Positions 1 to 6,577 of a DNA stretch of 64,000 nt are shown here, one piece after another. The notes below the pieces were generated by a model. It did no database searches. It had not been told where the DNA came from and worked only from the letters and a program-made list of their open reading frames with translations. The stretch lies in NCBI GenBank assembly GCA_036961445.1, contig JBALVO010000004.1, forward strand, positions 23,400 to 87,399, written 5' to 3'. Within the stretch, counting starts at the first letter, position 1. The number at the start of each line of letters is the position of its first letter. This DNA comes from JBALVO01 sp036961445 (lineage in GTDB: Bacteria; Pseudomonadota; Gammaproteobacteria; Pseudomonadales; Halieaceae). Position numbers and translations under genes: made by a program.

Positions 1-265
1 CCAGGTCAGTGGATGCTTGTGGCGCAGGCGCACTCATATCAAGCACTTCCATAGAGTCCATTAACGGTTCTTCCGGGGGCTCTTCCGACGGTTCCTGTTC
101 CTGCTCTGGCTCCTCCTGCTCAGGTTCCTGACGCAATATCTGAATATCGTTGTGCACCACAATCTGCACGCCCTCGTCCTTACCGCGCTCGATCAGGCTC
201 TGCATAAACAGGAATACGGCTACGGTAATGAGCACGGCGCCGATAAAAGCGGGAAGGAAACGCAT
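1..265 (-). CDS. TonB-family energy transducer, N-terminal part (runs off the window)
   Basis: The visible 88 residues begin with a short cytoplasmic start and one membrane anchor (MRFLPAFIGAVLITVAVFLF), followed by a Glu/Pro-rich stretch (repeated E-Q-E-P and E-E-P-P-E-E-P). This is the usual layout of TonB: an inner-membrane anchor and a rigid periplasmic spacer. The C-terminal TonB domain lies outside the window. The start codon at 265-263 sits 14 bases after the exbD stop, so it is the last visible gene of the TonB2-like operon. Its role is inferred to be carrying proton-motive-force energy from ExbB/ExbD to outer-membrane receptors. The acidic rather than Lys-rich spacer is like TonB2 proteins. 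Confidence 0.85.
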   Translation of the reverse strand, partial: MRFLPAFIGAVLITVAVFLFMQSLIERGKDEGVQIVVHNDIQILRQEPEQEEPEQEQEPSEEPPEEPLMDSMEVLDMSAPAPQASTDL

Positions 266-279
266 CAGTTAATACCCGG

Positions 280-690
280 TCACCCGCCGCGCTTGTCTGC
301 AGCGATGGCTATCCGTTCCACACCCGCCAGACGGACTTGATCCATTACCTCCACCAGCGTGCCAGTGGCGGCCTCTTCATCGGACTGAATGATGACCGAA
401 CCCTCGGGATTGTCGGCGTGCAGACGCGCAACAATGGCGCGCACCGAGCGCGGATCCACCGGGCGACGGTCTATCCAAACCTCCCCCGAGGCGGTGATAG
501 CGATAAAAATATTGACACTTTCCTGCTGCGAGGCCGTCTCGGCCTGGGGAGTACTCACGCTGACGCCGGATTCCTTGACAAAGGAGGTGGTAACGATAAA
601 GAAGATCAACATGATGAACACGATGTCCAGCATCGGCGTCATATCGAGCTCTGTTTCATCCTGGGCTGCCAGGTGCCGTTTAGCGCTCAT
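280..690 (-). CDS. exbD: ExbD/TolR biopolymer transport protein
   Basis: This 136-residue protein has the ExbD layout: a short cytoplasmic N-terminus, one membrane helix containing the proton-coupling Asp (D-M-T-P-M-L-D-I-V-F-I-M-L-I-F-F), then a periplasmic domain ending at A-I-A-A-D-K-R-G-G. In the family the helix Asp (in the motif M-L-D-I-V-F) is essential for proton flow. The start overlaps the end of exbB by four bases (ATGA), indicating translational coupling. Together with the ExbB at 687-1238 it should form the inner-membrane motor that energises the TonB protein downstream. Confidence 0.95.
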   Translation of the reverse strand: MSAKRHLAAQDETELDMTPMLDIVFIMLIFFIVTTSFVKESGVSVSTPQAETASQQESVNIFIAITASGEVWIDRRPVDPRSVRAIVARLHADNPEGSVIIQSDEEAATGTLVEVMDQVRLAGVERIAIAADKRGG

Positions 691-1238
691 GATTGCAGCC
701 CTCCGGATCTGGATTCATACAGTGTCAAGCTACCCATTAAGCGGCTGGTCTCACGATCTGCCAGGCGCCGCAGGCGCACTGTAAAGTAGATACCGGTCAA
801 GGCGACAACCAGGCCAGCCATGGTGGGAATCGTCGCACGGTAGACGCCTCGCGCCATCGCCTGGGCGTCGTCATTGCCACTCACGGCAATAACTTCAAAG
901 ACGCCTATCATGCCCAGCACCGTGCCGAGTAATCCCAGTAACGGGCACAGAGCCACTAACATCTGTATCAATGGCAACAGTGCATGCAATTCCATATTAA
1001 CTTCGGAAACAGTGGCCTCGCGTATTTTTTTCGCCCGCCACGAGAAGCAGTCATCCCGGGCATTCCATTCGGCCACTAAGCACTTGGCGCGGCGCGGCCA
1101 GGTAATGCGCACGAACCAGGCACGCTCCAGTATCAGCAGCCACAGAAGCAAACAGGCTGCAAAGATGACCCACAATACGGGGCCGCCCTGATCGACAAAG
1201 TCCTGTATGCCATGACTTAACGAGAGCAGAAAGTCCAC
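687..1238 (-). CDS. exbB: ExbB/TolQ/MotA proton-channel protein
   Basis: At 183 residues this is the short ExbB2 form. It has an N-terminal membrane helix (V-L-W-V-I-F-A-A-C-L-L-L-W-L-L), a cytoplasmic loop, and two further helices with the family signature L-C-P-L-L-G-L-L-G-T-V-L-G-M-I. Its stop overlaps the exbD start, and its start codon shares bases with the stop of the larger ExbB-like gene upstream. Members form a pentamer around an ExbD dimer and conduct protons. The compact size and its place after a TtpC-like protein argue for a TonB2-type rather than a TonB1-type system. Confidence 0.94.
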   Translation of the reverse strand: MDFLLSLSHGIQDFVDQGGPVLWVIFAACLLLWLLILERAWFVRITWPRRAKCLVAEWNARDDCFSWRAKKIREATVSEVNMELHALLPLIQMLVALCPLLGLLGTVLGMIGVFEVIAVSGNDDAQAMARGVYRATIPTMAGLVVALTGIYFTVRLRRLADRETSRLMGSLTLYESRSGGLQS

Positions 1239-2608
1239 TACGTGCGCTCCTGGTTCTCAGCCGTGCGCGCCAGCACTCCGGCACACTGTTCATCCAGACG
1301 CTGAATAATAGAGCGCGACATATAAGCGATAACGCTGTGGCTAAACAATAGTGGAATAGCCACCACCAGGCCCAGCACCGTGGTCACCAATGCCTGGGAG
1401 ATACCGCCGGCCATTAATTTGGGGTCGCCGGTACCGAACAGGCTAATCGCCTGGAAAGTCAGGATCATACCTGTCACCGTGCCCAATAGACCTAACAGCG
1501 GCGAGGTGGCCGCCAACAACTTGATCACGCCGTTGCCACGTTCCAGCGTCGGCATCTCCGCCAGCACCGCCTCGTCCAGCTTCAACTGCAGCAGTTCCTC
1601 TTCATCCAGCGCGATACCCTGAGTCGCCAGCAGTACCCGACCCAGCGGGTTGGAATCCTGCGGTTTAGTCAGATTGCGCAACTGGCTACCAACCCGCAGT
1701 TGCACCACGCCCAGGTAAATACCGCGCCAAAAAGCCATCAGCATGCCCAGCACACCCAGGGCAATAATAATCAGAGCAATGGTTCCACCCTGGTCGATAC
1801 GCTCACGCAGGCTGGGCGTATAGCTCAACATACCCAGCAGACTGCCATGGGTCGGATCCACCGTAATGGAACCGATCATACCGGGCCGGGCAGCAAAGTC
1901 TTGCGCCGCACCGCGATAGCGCGCCGCAGGTTGCCGTGACAGTATCAGTAATTCACCGGTTTCTGGCACGTAGCGTAAAAAATCGTCATCGCTGTAGGCG
2001 GAGAACGTGCCAATACGCAACACGTCACGCTGCGCAGCGGTACCGTTAGCCGTTACCACCGATGATGGAAACGTCACGACCTTGCCCGCTTCGGTCATTT
2101 CTTCTTGCAACAACACCCACAAGGTTTCAATTTCATCAATGGTTGGCTGGGAATTGGTTGCCGCCAGCGCCCGCAATTGATCACTGCGCCCGGGCAGTTG
2201 CGCGGTGACCATGGACTCCTGTAATACGGCGGTAAAATCACCGGCGAATTCGCGAAAAGTGCTGGCCAGATCACCCATGTCCCGGGTGACATCTTGCAAC
2301 TGCTTTTCAAGTCGCAGAATTTCAGCCTGGCTATCTTCAGTGGTCAACAACAGCGGTTGGTTTTCTTTCTTCCTGCGCTCAAAATCGCGCTGCGCTTTAC
2401 TCAACAACGCCTGCTGCTGTTTCTTGTCGTTGAGAAACTGCTGCTCTCGCTGCTGATTACGGGCACGCTGCTGCCGCTGTTGTTCGCGCACAGATTCCAG
2501 CAACTGATCCAGATTGGTAATTTGTTGCTCGGGCAGGGCCTCCTGGGCATGGCCATAAAGCGGCAGGAATAAACAAAGCACCAATGCCGTGGCAACGAAA
2601 GATCTCAT
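1238..2608 (-). CDS. TtpC-like large ExbB-family protein with periplasmic coiled coil
   Basis: This 456-residue protein starts with a signal peptide (L-V-L-C-L-F-L-P-L-Y-G-H-A), followed by a Gln/Arg-rich predicted coiled coil at about residues 25-110 (many Q-Q-R and R-R-K-K runs). A periplasmic domain follows, then a MotA/TolQ/ExbB channel domain at about 270-440 with S-P-L-L-G-L-L-G-T-V-T-G-M-I. This is the layout of Vibrio TtpC, an extra component of TonB2 systems. Known TtpC proteins are required for TonB2-dependent iron uptake. Its start overlaps the stop of the DUF3450 gene, so the five genes form one tight transcription unit. Confidence 0.9.
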   Translation of the reverse strand: MRSFVATALVLCLFLPLYGHAQEALPEQQITNLDQLLESVREQQRQQRARNQQREQQFLNDKKQQQALLSKAQRDFERRKKENQPLLLTTEDSQAEILRLEKQLQDVTRDMGDLASTFREFAGDFTAVLQESMVTAQLPGRSDQLRALAATNSQPTIDEIETLWVLLQEEMTEAGKVVTFPSSVVTANGTAAQRDVLRIGTFSAYSDDDFLRYVPETGELLILSRQPAARYRGAAQDFAARPGMIGSITVDPTHGSLLGMLSYTPSLRERIDQGGTIALIIIALGVLGMLMAFWRGIYLGVVQLRVGSQLRNLTKPQDSNPLGRVLLATQGIALDEEELLQLKLDEAVLAEMPTLERGNGVIKLLAATSPLLGLLGTVTGMILTFQAISLFGTGDPKLMAGGISQALVTTVLGLVVAIPLLFSHSVIAYMSRSIIQRLDEQCAGVLARTAENQERT

Positions 2609-3390
2609 GACTCAGCTCCCGGTGCCATCATCGGCAGTTGCAACAATTGCGGTGCCATCAGGTTCTTGGCCACGCGCAACGCCTGCGCCAGGTCACGATT
2701 ATGTTCGCTATCGAGCTCTAGCCAGCTCTCCTGCGTCGTATTCCAGTAACCACTGCTGGCACCATCGAGAGTCTGGAAATACAGCGCCGCTCTGCCCACC
2801 CGCAGGTAGGCCACCGACAACGCCTGACCCTTGAACTGCAATGGACCACGCCAGGCCTCTATGTTGCCGCCGTAGCCCTGCTCAAGTTGGTAGGCTTCAA
2901 GTAACAGGCGAAAGCGGGCCGATACGGACAGGTCTGGCTGGTTGAGACGCTGCTTGAGTTGCAGTACACCACTAATGCGTTCTTCATGATGAAACGGCAG
3001 GTCCAGCACCACGAACTTTTCCAGGGAATCAGCCATGCTGCGCATCAACGGCACAATGCGCTGTCGTGTGATCCTGGCTTGCGCTATCTGTTCGCGCAGC
3101 TCGTTGATCTGCTGTTGTTGCGCCGCATTCAATTCTTCGAGTTCCCGGGTATAAGCCGCCTGATATTCGCTACCATCCTGCAGTTTGCGGTACTCATCCA
3201 GCATTCCCTGCGTCTCTCGCGACAGGCCGTCGATCTTCTTTTGTGATGCCACAGCGCTGCTATTGGTTTTGACTACCACACCCAGGCTATCGGTGACCTC
3301 GGCCGCGTGCACGCTGCACGCCAGCAGCACAGACACCACGCAGGCACTAACAGCACAAAAATCTTTATTGTTCAGCCATGGCATAAGCAA
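2605..3390 (-). CDS. DUF3450 periplasmic coiled-coil protein of the TonB2 operon
   Basis: The 261-residue product has a signal peptide (about residues 10-29, ending C-S-V-H-A-A-E) and a long heptad-like helix at about 45-115 rich in Glu, Gln and Arg. A globular C-terminal part contains G-Y-G-G-N-I-E-A-W-R-G. DUF3450 proteins are typically the first gene of TonB2/TtpC operons and are thought to work with TtpC in the periplasm; the molecular role is not settled. It is the promoter-proximal gene here. The start ATG at 3390 is followed by a second Met three codons later, so the start may be a few residues off. Confidence 0.88.
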   Translation of the reverse strand: MLMPWLNNKDFCAVSACVVSVLLACSVHAAEVTDSLGVVVKTNSSAVASQKKIDGLSRETQGMLDEYRKLQDGSEYQAAYTRELEELNAAQQQQINELREQIAQARITRQRIVPLMRSMADSLEKFVVLDLPFHHEERISGVLQLKQRLNQPDLSVSARFRLLLEAYQLEQGYGGNIEAWRGPLQFKGQALSVAYLRVGRAALYFQTLDGASSGYWNTTQESWLELDSEHNRDLAQALRVAKNLMAPQLLQLPMMAPGAES

Positions 3391-3477
3391 ACTGATCCTT
3401 TATGACTTTAGTTAACAACTGCGGCAAGATTATCACCTATGAATATTTTTTGGCACAGCGAGTGCCTTTTTCCACTC

Positions 3478-4335
3478 TTAAAAAAGACCGGGATAATCTT
3501 CCCAGTAATACTGGTACTCACTGCGCTGCCAATGCGTGTAAAGGCTTGCCCAGTCCAGCCCCTCTATACGCCAACCATGATGGGGTTCCAGATTGGTGGA
3601 GAACACGGGAGCACCGTAATCGCAGAAGCGGGTATCGATACTGAGTCTGACTGAGCTTGAGGTGATATTAGGCTCAGCTTTGTGCACCGCGCAGGAATGA
3701 AATATCAATACATCGCCGCGTTCAAAATCCGACACGTGCCAAACGGTCTCATCGGGATAGATCTCGCACTGCACGCCGCCAACCCCCTGCGTAGAGAACA
3801 CTGGCCTGACACCGCCTTTATGCGAGCCCGGCAGCACTTTGACACGACCCATTGGCGTGCTGACATCGTGCAAAGCGACCCATATACCCGCCATGGTGGG
3901 TCCCGCGTGATGTGAATGGGCATCCTGGTGCGGTGGCGTCTCGTAGCCAATTTTACCGGGAGTAGAGATACGCGCCATCTTCATCGGGTAGACAAAAACG
4001 TCTTCCCCTGTAACAGTCTCCATTAGTGCTTGTATGTGGCTGTCGTGAAAAAAACTGTGGAAAGCCTCCAGAGCCTGTATTTTGGGATACACCTCATCCC
4101 AGATAGGATCGGTTTCAAAAAATGGGTCACCCACCAACACCGGCAACTTGCTGTCTGCATCGGCTGCGATATAGGGGTTTAGCTGCTCAAGAAAAGCCTG
4201 CAACAAGGCATCACATTGCTCAGCCGGTACATAGTTCTTGATATACAGATAACCCAGTTCCTGAAAGCGGGCCTGCAGAGCAGGCTGCCCTTCGCCCAGG
4301 GTAGAAACAACAAAGTTCTCATTCGTGCTTAACAT
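3478..4335 (-). CDS. Phytanoyl-CoA dioxygenase (PhyH) family protein
   Basis: This 285-residue protein belongs to the Fe(II)/2-oxoglutarate PhyH family. The iron ligands are visible as H136-x-D138 (in P-P-H-Q-D-A-H) and H218 (in A-V-H-K-A-E-P-N), with R230 as the likely 2-oxoglutarate anchor (S-S-V-R-L-S-I-D). The G-R-V-K-V-L-P-G-S-H-K segment near 163-173 is also typical. Family members hydroxylate phytanoyl-CoA, ectoine or assorted natural products, so the substrate cannot be named. It lies downstream of, and on the same strand as, a LysR gene (73-base gap), which may regulate it. Confidence 0.85.
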   Translation of the reverse strand: MLSTNENFVVSTLGEGQPALQARFQELGYLYIKNYVPAEQCDALLQAFLEQLNPYIAADADSKLPVLVGDPFFETDPIWDEVYPKIQALEAFHSFFHDSHIQALMETVTGEDVFVYPMKMARISTPGKIGYETPPHQDAHSHHAGPTMAGIWVALHDVSTPMGRVKVLPGSHKGGVRPVFSTQGVGGVQCEIYPDETVWHVSDFERGDVLIFHSCAVHKAEPNITSSSVRLSIDTRFCDYGAPVFSTNLEPHHGWRIEGLDWASLYTHWQRSEYQYYWEDYPGLF

Positions 4336-4408
4336 ATCGCTCTTGTGATAACTGGCAACAAAGCAGGCAGACTAGCAGAATAGCAAGCGCGAGGGGAGTG
4401 AGAAGCCG

Positions 4409-5395
4409 TCAGTAAGCAAGCTTACGCTGGACTCGTAACTCCGCGAGACTGGGCAGGCCCGCATCGTGCCGAAACTGATCAATGACCGCCAGTATTTCCC
4501 GGCGCATGAACTCGTGCGCAGGGGAATGCCCCACCCGCTCATGCCGTACCATGACATAGGTAATTGACAGTTCCTCACCGCCGGGCAAAGGCAGCGCGAT
4601 CAACCCCCTGGCCAGGTCATCCTCTGCCATAAATAGCGGTGGCGCAGGAAAAACATAGTCAGACGATAGCACCACCCGTATTGCTGTATGCAGGTGATCG
4701 GTGCGTAAACGAGGCGAAACCTCGGCCTCGCGGCGCACAAAGGTCGAGTTTTCAGGGGCGTGAAACTGTATTTCCAGCAGTTCAGGAATCAGCAGCTGTA
4801 CTTGTGGGTACTGCAGCAGCGTATCCCAGGTCAATTCCGTACCCTCTAGCGGGTGCCCCTTGCGCGCCAACAACCGCGGCGGCGCATAGCCCAGGGTCGT
4901 CAGACAGTAGTCCGCCGGGTAGCTCTGCCGCTCTCCCTGCAATACGAAATCCAGCTCACCGGTAGCCAGCATATCCAGCGGCGCATCTGCCGACGATACC
5001 GTGCGTAGGTAAATGCCGGGGGCCGTTTCCTGCAGGCGCTGCAATAACATGGGCATGATCCACACACCCATATGACCTTCCACCAGAAAGCGGAATTTAC
5101 CGGTGTAGGTGAGCGGGTCAAAGTCCACCGGCTGCACCATATCCTGTACTAACTTCAAAACCGGCACCAGCTGCGCCGCTAACTGTTCTGCTCGCGGGGT
5201 AGGCACCATGCCCGAGGTCTTGCGAATAAATAGCGGATCATCGAATAACTCGCGCAGACGTCCCAATGTCTTGCTCATGGCCGACTGGGAGATGAACAAA
5301 CGCTGCGCTGCCCGGGAAACATTGCGTTCCTCCAGCAAGGCTTCCAGGGCTACCAGCAGGTTCAGGTCTAGCCGACCCAGCTCTTTAATATCCAT
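4409..5395 (-). CDS. LysR-family transcriptional regulator (NodD/LeuO-like subgroup)
   Basis: The 328-residue protein has the LysR winged helix at residues 9-66 (L-N-L-L-V-A-L-E-A-L-L-E-E-R-N-V-S-R-A-A, then S-Q-S-A-M-S-K-T-L-G-R-L-R). The element D-D-P-L-F-I-R-K-T-S-G-M-V-P-T-P-R-A is typical of the NodD/LeuO branch. A periplasmic-binding-like effector domain fills the rest. It is divergent from two tiny plus-strand genes, and a perfect 25-bp palindrome sits 21 bases before its start. That arrangement fits self-repression plus activation of the divergent transcript. The effector is unknown. Confidence 0.93.
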   Translation of the reverse strand: MDIKELGRLDLNLLVALEALLEERNVSRAAQRLFISQSAMSKTLGRLRELFDDPLFIRKTSGMVPTPRAEQLAAQLVPVLKLVQDMVQPVDFDPLTYTGKFRFLVEGHMGVWIMPMLLQRLQETAPGIYLRTVSSADAPLDMLATGELDFVLQGERQSYPADYCLTTLGYAPPRLLARKGHPLEGTELTWDTLLQYPQVQLLIPELLEIQFHAPENSTFVRREAEVSPRLRTDHLHTAIRVVLSSDYVFPAPPLFMAEDDLARGLIALPLPGGEELSITYVMVRHERVGHSPAHEFMRREILAVIDQFRHDAGLPSLAELRVQRKLAY

Positions 5396-5415
5396 AAGCG
5401 TGCTTCCAGTGCTCA

Positions 5416-5440
5416 GTAATATGAATTAAATTCATATTAC
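5416..5440. promoter_or_regulatory. Perfect 25-bp palindrome, probable LysR operator
   Basis: Two 12-base arms (GTAATATGAATT and its exact reverse complement) flank a single A at 5428. The site contains the T-N11-A signature of LysR binding sites. It lies between the divergent LysR gene and the predicted promoter of the two mini-genes. The centre is about 65 bases before the predicted plus-strand transcription start, the classical LysR recognition-site distance. That this LysR protein binds here is inference. Confidence 0.7.
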
Positions 5441-5457
5441 ACCTGAATAATGGCCAT

Positions 5458-5486
5458 TTGAAGAATTATGTTGCCGCCCATACATT
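5458..5486 (+). promoter_or_regulatory. Predicted sigma-70 promoter for the mini-gene pair
   Basis: TTGAAG at 5458-5463 and TACATT at 5481-5486 are separated by exactly 17 bases. A start near 5493 would give a leader of about 48 bases before the first mini-gene. Both hexamers are imperfect, as expected for an activator-dependent promoter. Confidence 0.4.
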
Positions 5487-5540
5487 GTTTATCAGCCCAG
5501 GCGATGGTCGCAGGGGAAAACAGTAAACGAGGTAAGCAAC

Positions 5541-5624
5541 ATGGCGATGATTCTTTCCATCTACTCCACGGTTCTGTTCCTGGCCATTTGGCAGGAAAAC
5601 GAAGCCGAACCTGCCAGCTTCTGA
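5541..5624 (+). CDS. 27-residue membrane peptide, copy 1 (novel small protein)
   Basis: The predicted peptide begins MAMILSIYSTVLFLAIWQE and ends in a short acidic tail (N-E-A-E-P-A-S-F). Its ATG is preceded by a GAGGT ribosome-binding site five to six bases away. One hydrophobic helix occupies residues 2-17. It is too short for normal gene callers, but a second copy of the same length and pattern follows 31 bases later. Nine of the first 19 positions are identical between the two without gaps, which is the main evidence that both are translated. I do not recognise the family. It could be a small subunit or regulator of a membrane complex, in the manner of CydX or KdpF. Confidence 0.6.
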   Translation: MAMILSIYSTVLFLAIWQENEAEPASF

Positions 5625-5655
5625 GCCGGCTAATCATCAACCAAGGAGGCATCTT

Positions 5656-5739
5656 ATGCCCATCATCTTTATAGTTTATGCAGCAGTTCTAGCCGCGGCG
5701 CTTTGGCAGGAATGTAAAGGCCCGCATGTCGAGTACTGA
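5656..5739 (+). CDS. 27-residue membrane peptide, copy 2 (paralogue of copy 1)
   Basis: This peptide begins MPIIFIVYAAVLAAALWQE and ends C-K-G-P-H-V-E-Y. The ATG has a near-perfect ribosome-binding site (AAGGAGG, six bases upstream). It has the same length as copy 1 and shares M1, I4, Y8, V11, L12, A15 and W17-Q18-E19; both end in an aromatic residue. The conserved W-Q-E follows the single hydrophobic helix and probably marks the membrane boundary. Copies 1 and 2 are likely cotranscribed from the promoter at 5458-5486. No function can be assigned. Confidence 0.65.
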   Translation: MPIIFIVYAAVLAAALWQECKGPHVEY

Positions 5740-5769
5740 GTGTGTAGTGATTTCTACACGCACTATCGC

Positions 5770-5809
5770 GCTACCCGGTTAGGTGCAACCACTGCAACCG
5801 CCGGGTAGC
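5770..5809. repeat. Inverted repeat, possible weak terminator
   Basis: GCTACCCGG at 5770-5778 pairs with CCGGGTAGC at 5801-5809 around a 22-base loop. There is no run of T after it on either strand. It lies between the convergent mini-gene pair and the DUF3313 gene, so a factor-assisted terminator is possible but unproven. Confidence 0.35.
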
Positions 5810-5813
5810 TCAC

Positions 5814-6482
5814 TTACTGTCCAGACACCCTGGTATGCAACAACGCCGCCCAGGAGCCGAATAAATTAACCATATCAACCCCCGCAGCCCGTGACCACTG
5901 CGCTGTCGGAATAGTCCGCCGGTCGCGAATGACGACCAATAAATCTCCGCTTCCCTGATCATAAAAACGAAACTCTACCGAAACATCCACAGTATTGCTG
6001 GACGTACCCGCTGCCGATCCTGGCAGGCCACCCCCCGCCGAGGACGTCATACCAGGGTCGAGCCGCGTGAGTGCCGCCGTAATTCTCAGGATTTTTGCAC
6101 CCGCTGCTGCGCTCGGATAGTTGGCGAACGCTCTGTCCATGGATTGGGCCCAGGCCGCCTGCACATTGGCCTCGCGCTCCGGGGTAATCAGCCAATCACG
6201 GCGCATTGTGCCCGGCGCGGTGGTATGCGAGATATGCACGTCGGCCACAGACATTTTCTCAGCATCAATACTTCGGTAGGACGACAGGCCGGCACCCGGG
6301 CGGGCATAAGCTTGCTCAAAACCCGAGGACTGTACGACCTGCAGTCCCTGCGCCGCAAATTCGGTGCTGGCTTCACTGCTCAACACCGGTCCCTGAGAAC
6401 AGGCGGCAAGGGAGCTCAGCAGCGCCAGCCCTAATAACAGCCGGGCGCCGCTGACCCAGCCACCAGGATTGGATAGTTTCAT
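5814..6482 (-). CDS. DUF3313-like lipoprotein
   Basis: The start at 6482 is chosen because AAGGAG lies seven bases before this ATG and it opens a clean lipoprotein signal (M-K-L-S-N-P-G-G-W, hydrophobic stretch, L-A-A-C); the longer reading frame would run into the upstream terminator. The mature protein of about 190 residues shows Y-R-S-I-D-A-E-K and a Gly/Ser-rich loop near residue 160. It ends with S-V-E-F-R-F-Y-D and R-D-R-R-T-I-P, which resemble DUF3313 lipoproteins. Function is unknown. It follows the RND operon but is separated from it by a strong terminator, so it probably has its own promoter or is made by read-through. Confidence 0.65.
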   Translation of the reverse strand: MKLSNPGGWVSGARLLLGLALLSSLAACSQGPVLSSEASTEFAAQGLQVVQSSGFEQAYARPGAGLSSYRSIDAEKMSVADVHISHTTAPGTMRRDWLITPEREANVQAAWAQSMDRAFANYPSAAAGAKILRITAALTRLDPGMTSSAGGGLPGSAAGTSSNTVDVSVEFRFYDQGSGDLLVVIRDRRTIPTAQWSRAAGVDMVNLFGSWAALLHTRVSGQ

Positions 6483-6496
6483 GGTTACTCCTTGGC

Positions 6497-6531
6497 AAAA
6501 AAAACGGCCATCCCTGTTAAGCGATGGCCGT
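6497..6531 (-). terminator. Rho-independent terminator of the YCF48-RND unit
   Basis: On the minus strand ACGGCCATC and GATGGCCGT form a perfect 9-bp stem around a 10-base loop (6504-6531). It is followed directly by a run of eight T residues (6497-6504). It lies 47 bases after the RND transporter stop. Confidence 0.93.
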
Positions 6532-6577
6532 CTATTCATCTAATGAAGCGTCAGCCCACTGGGCTGATCAGCCGCGT

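Noticed and set aside
3452..3471. GGCAC/GTGCC hairpin followed by five T on the plus strand
   Set aside because: It has only a 5-bp stem and no plus-strand gene precedes it. On the minus strand the flank is A-rich and would not terminate.
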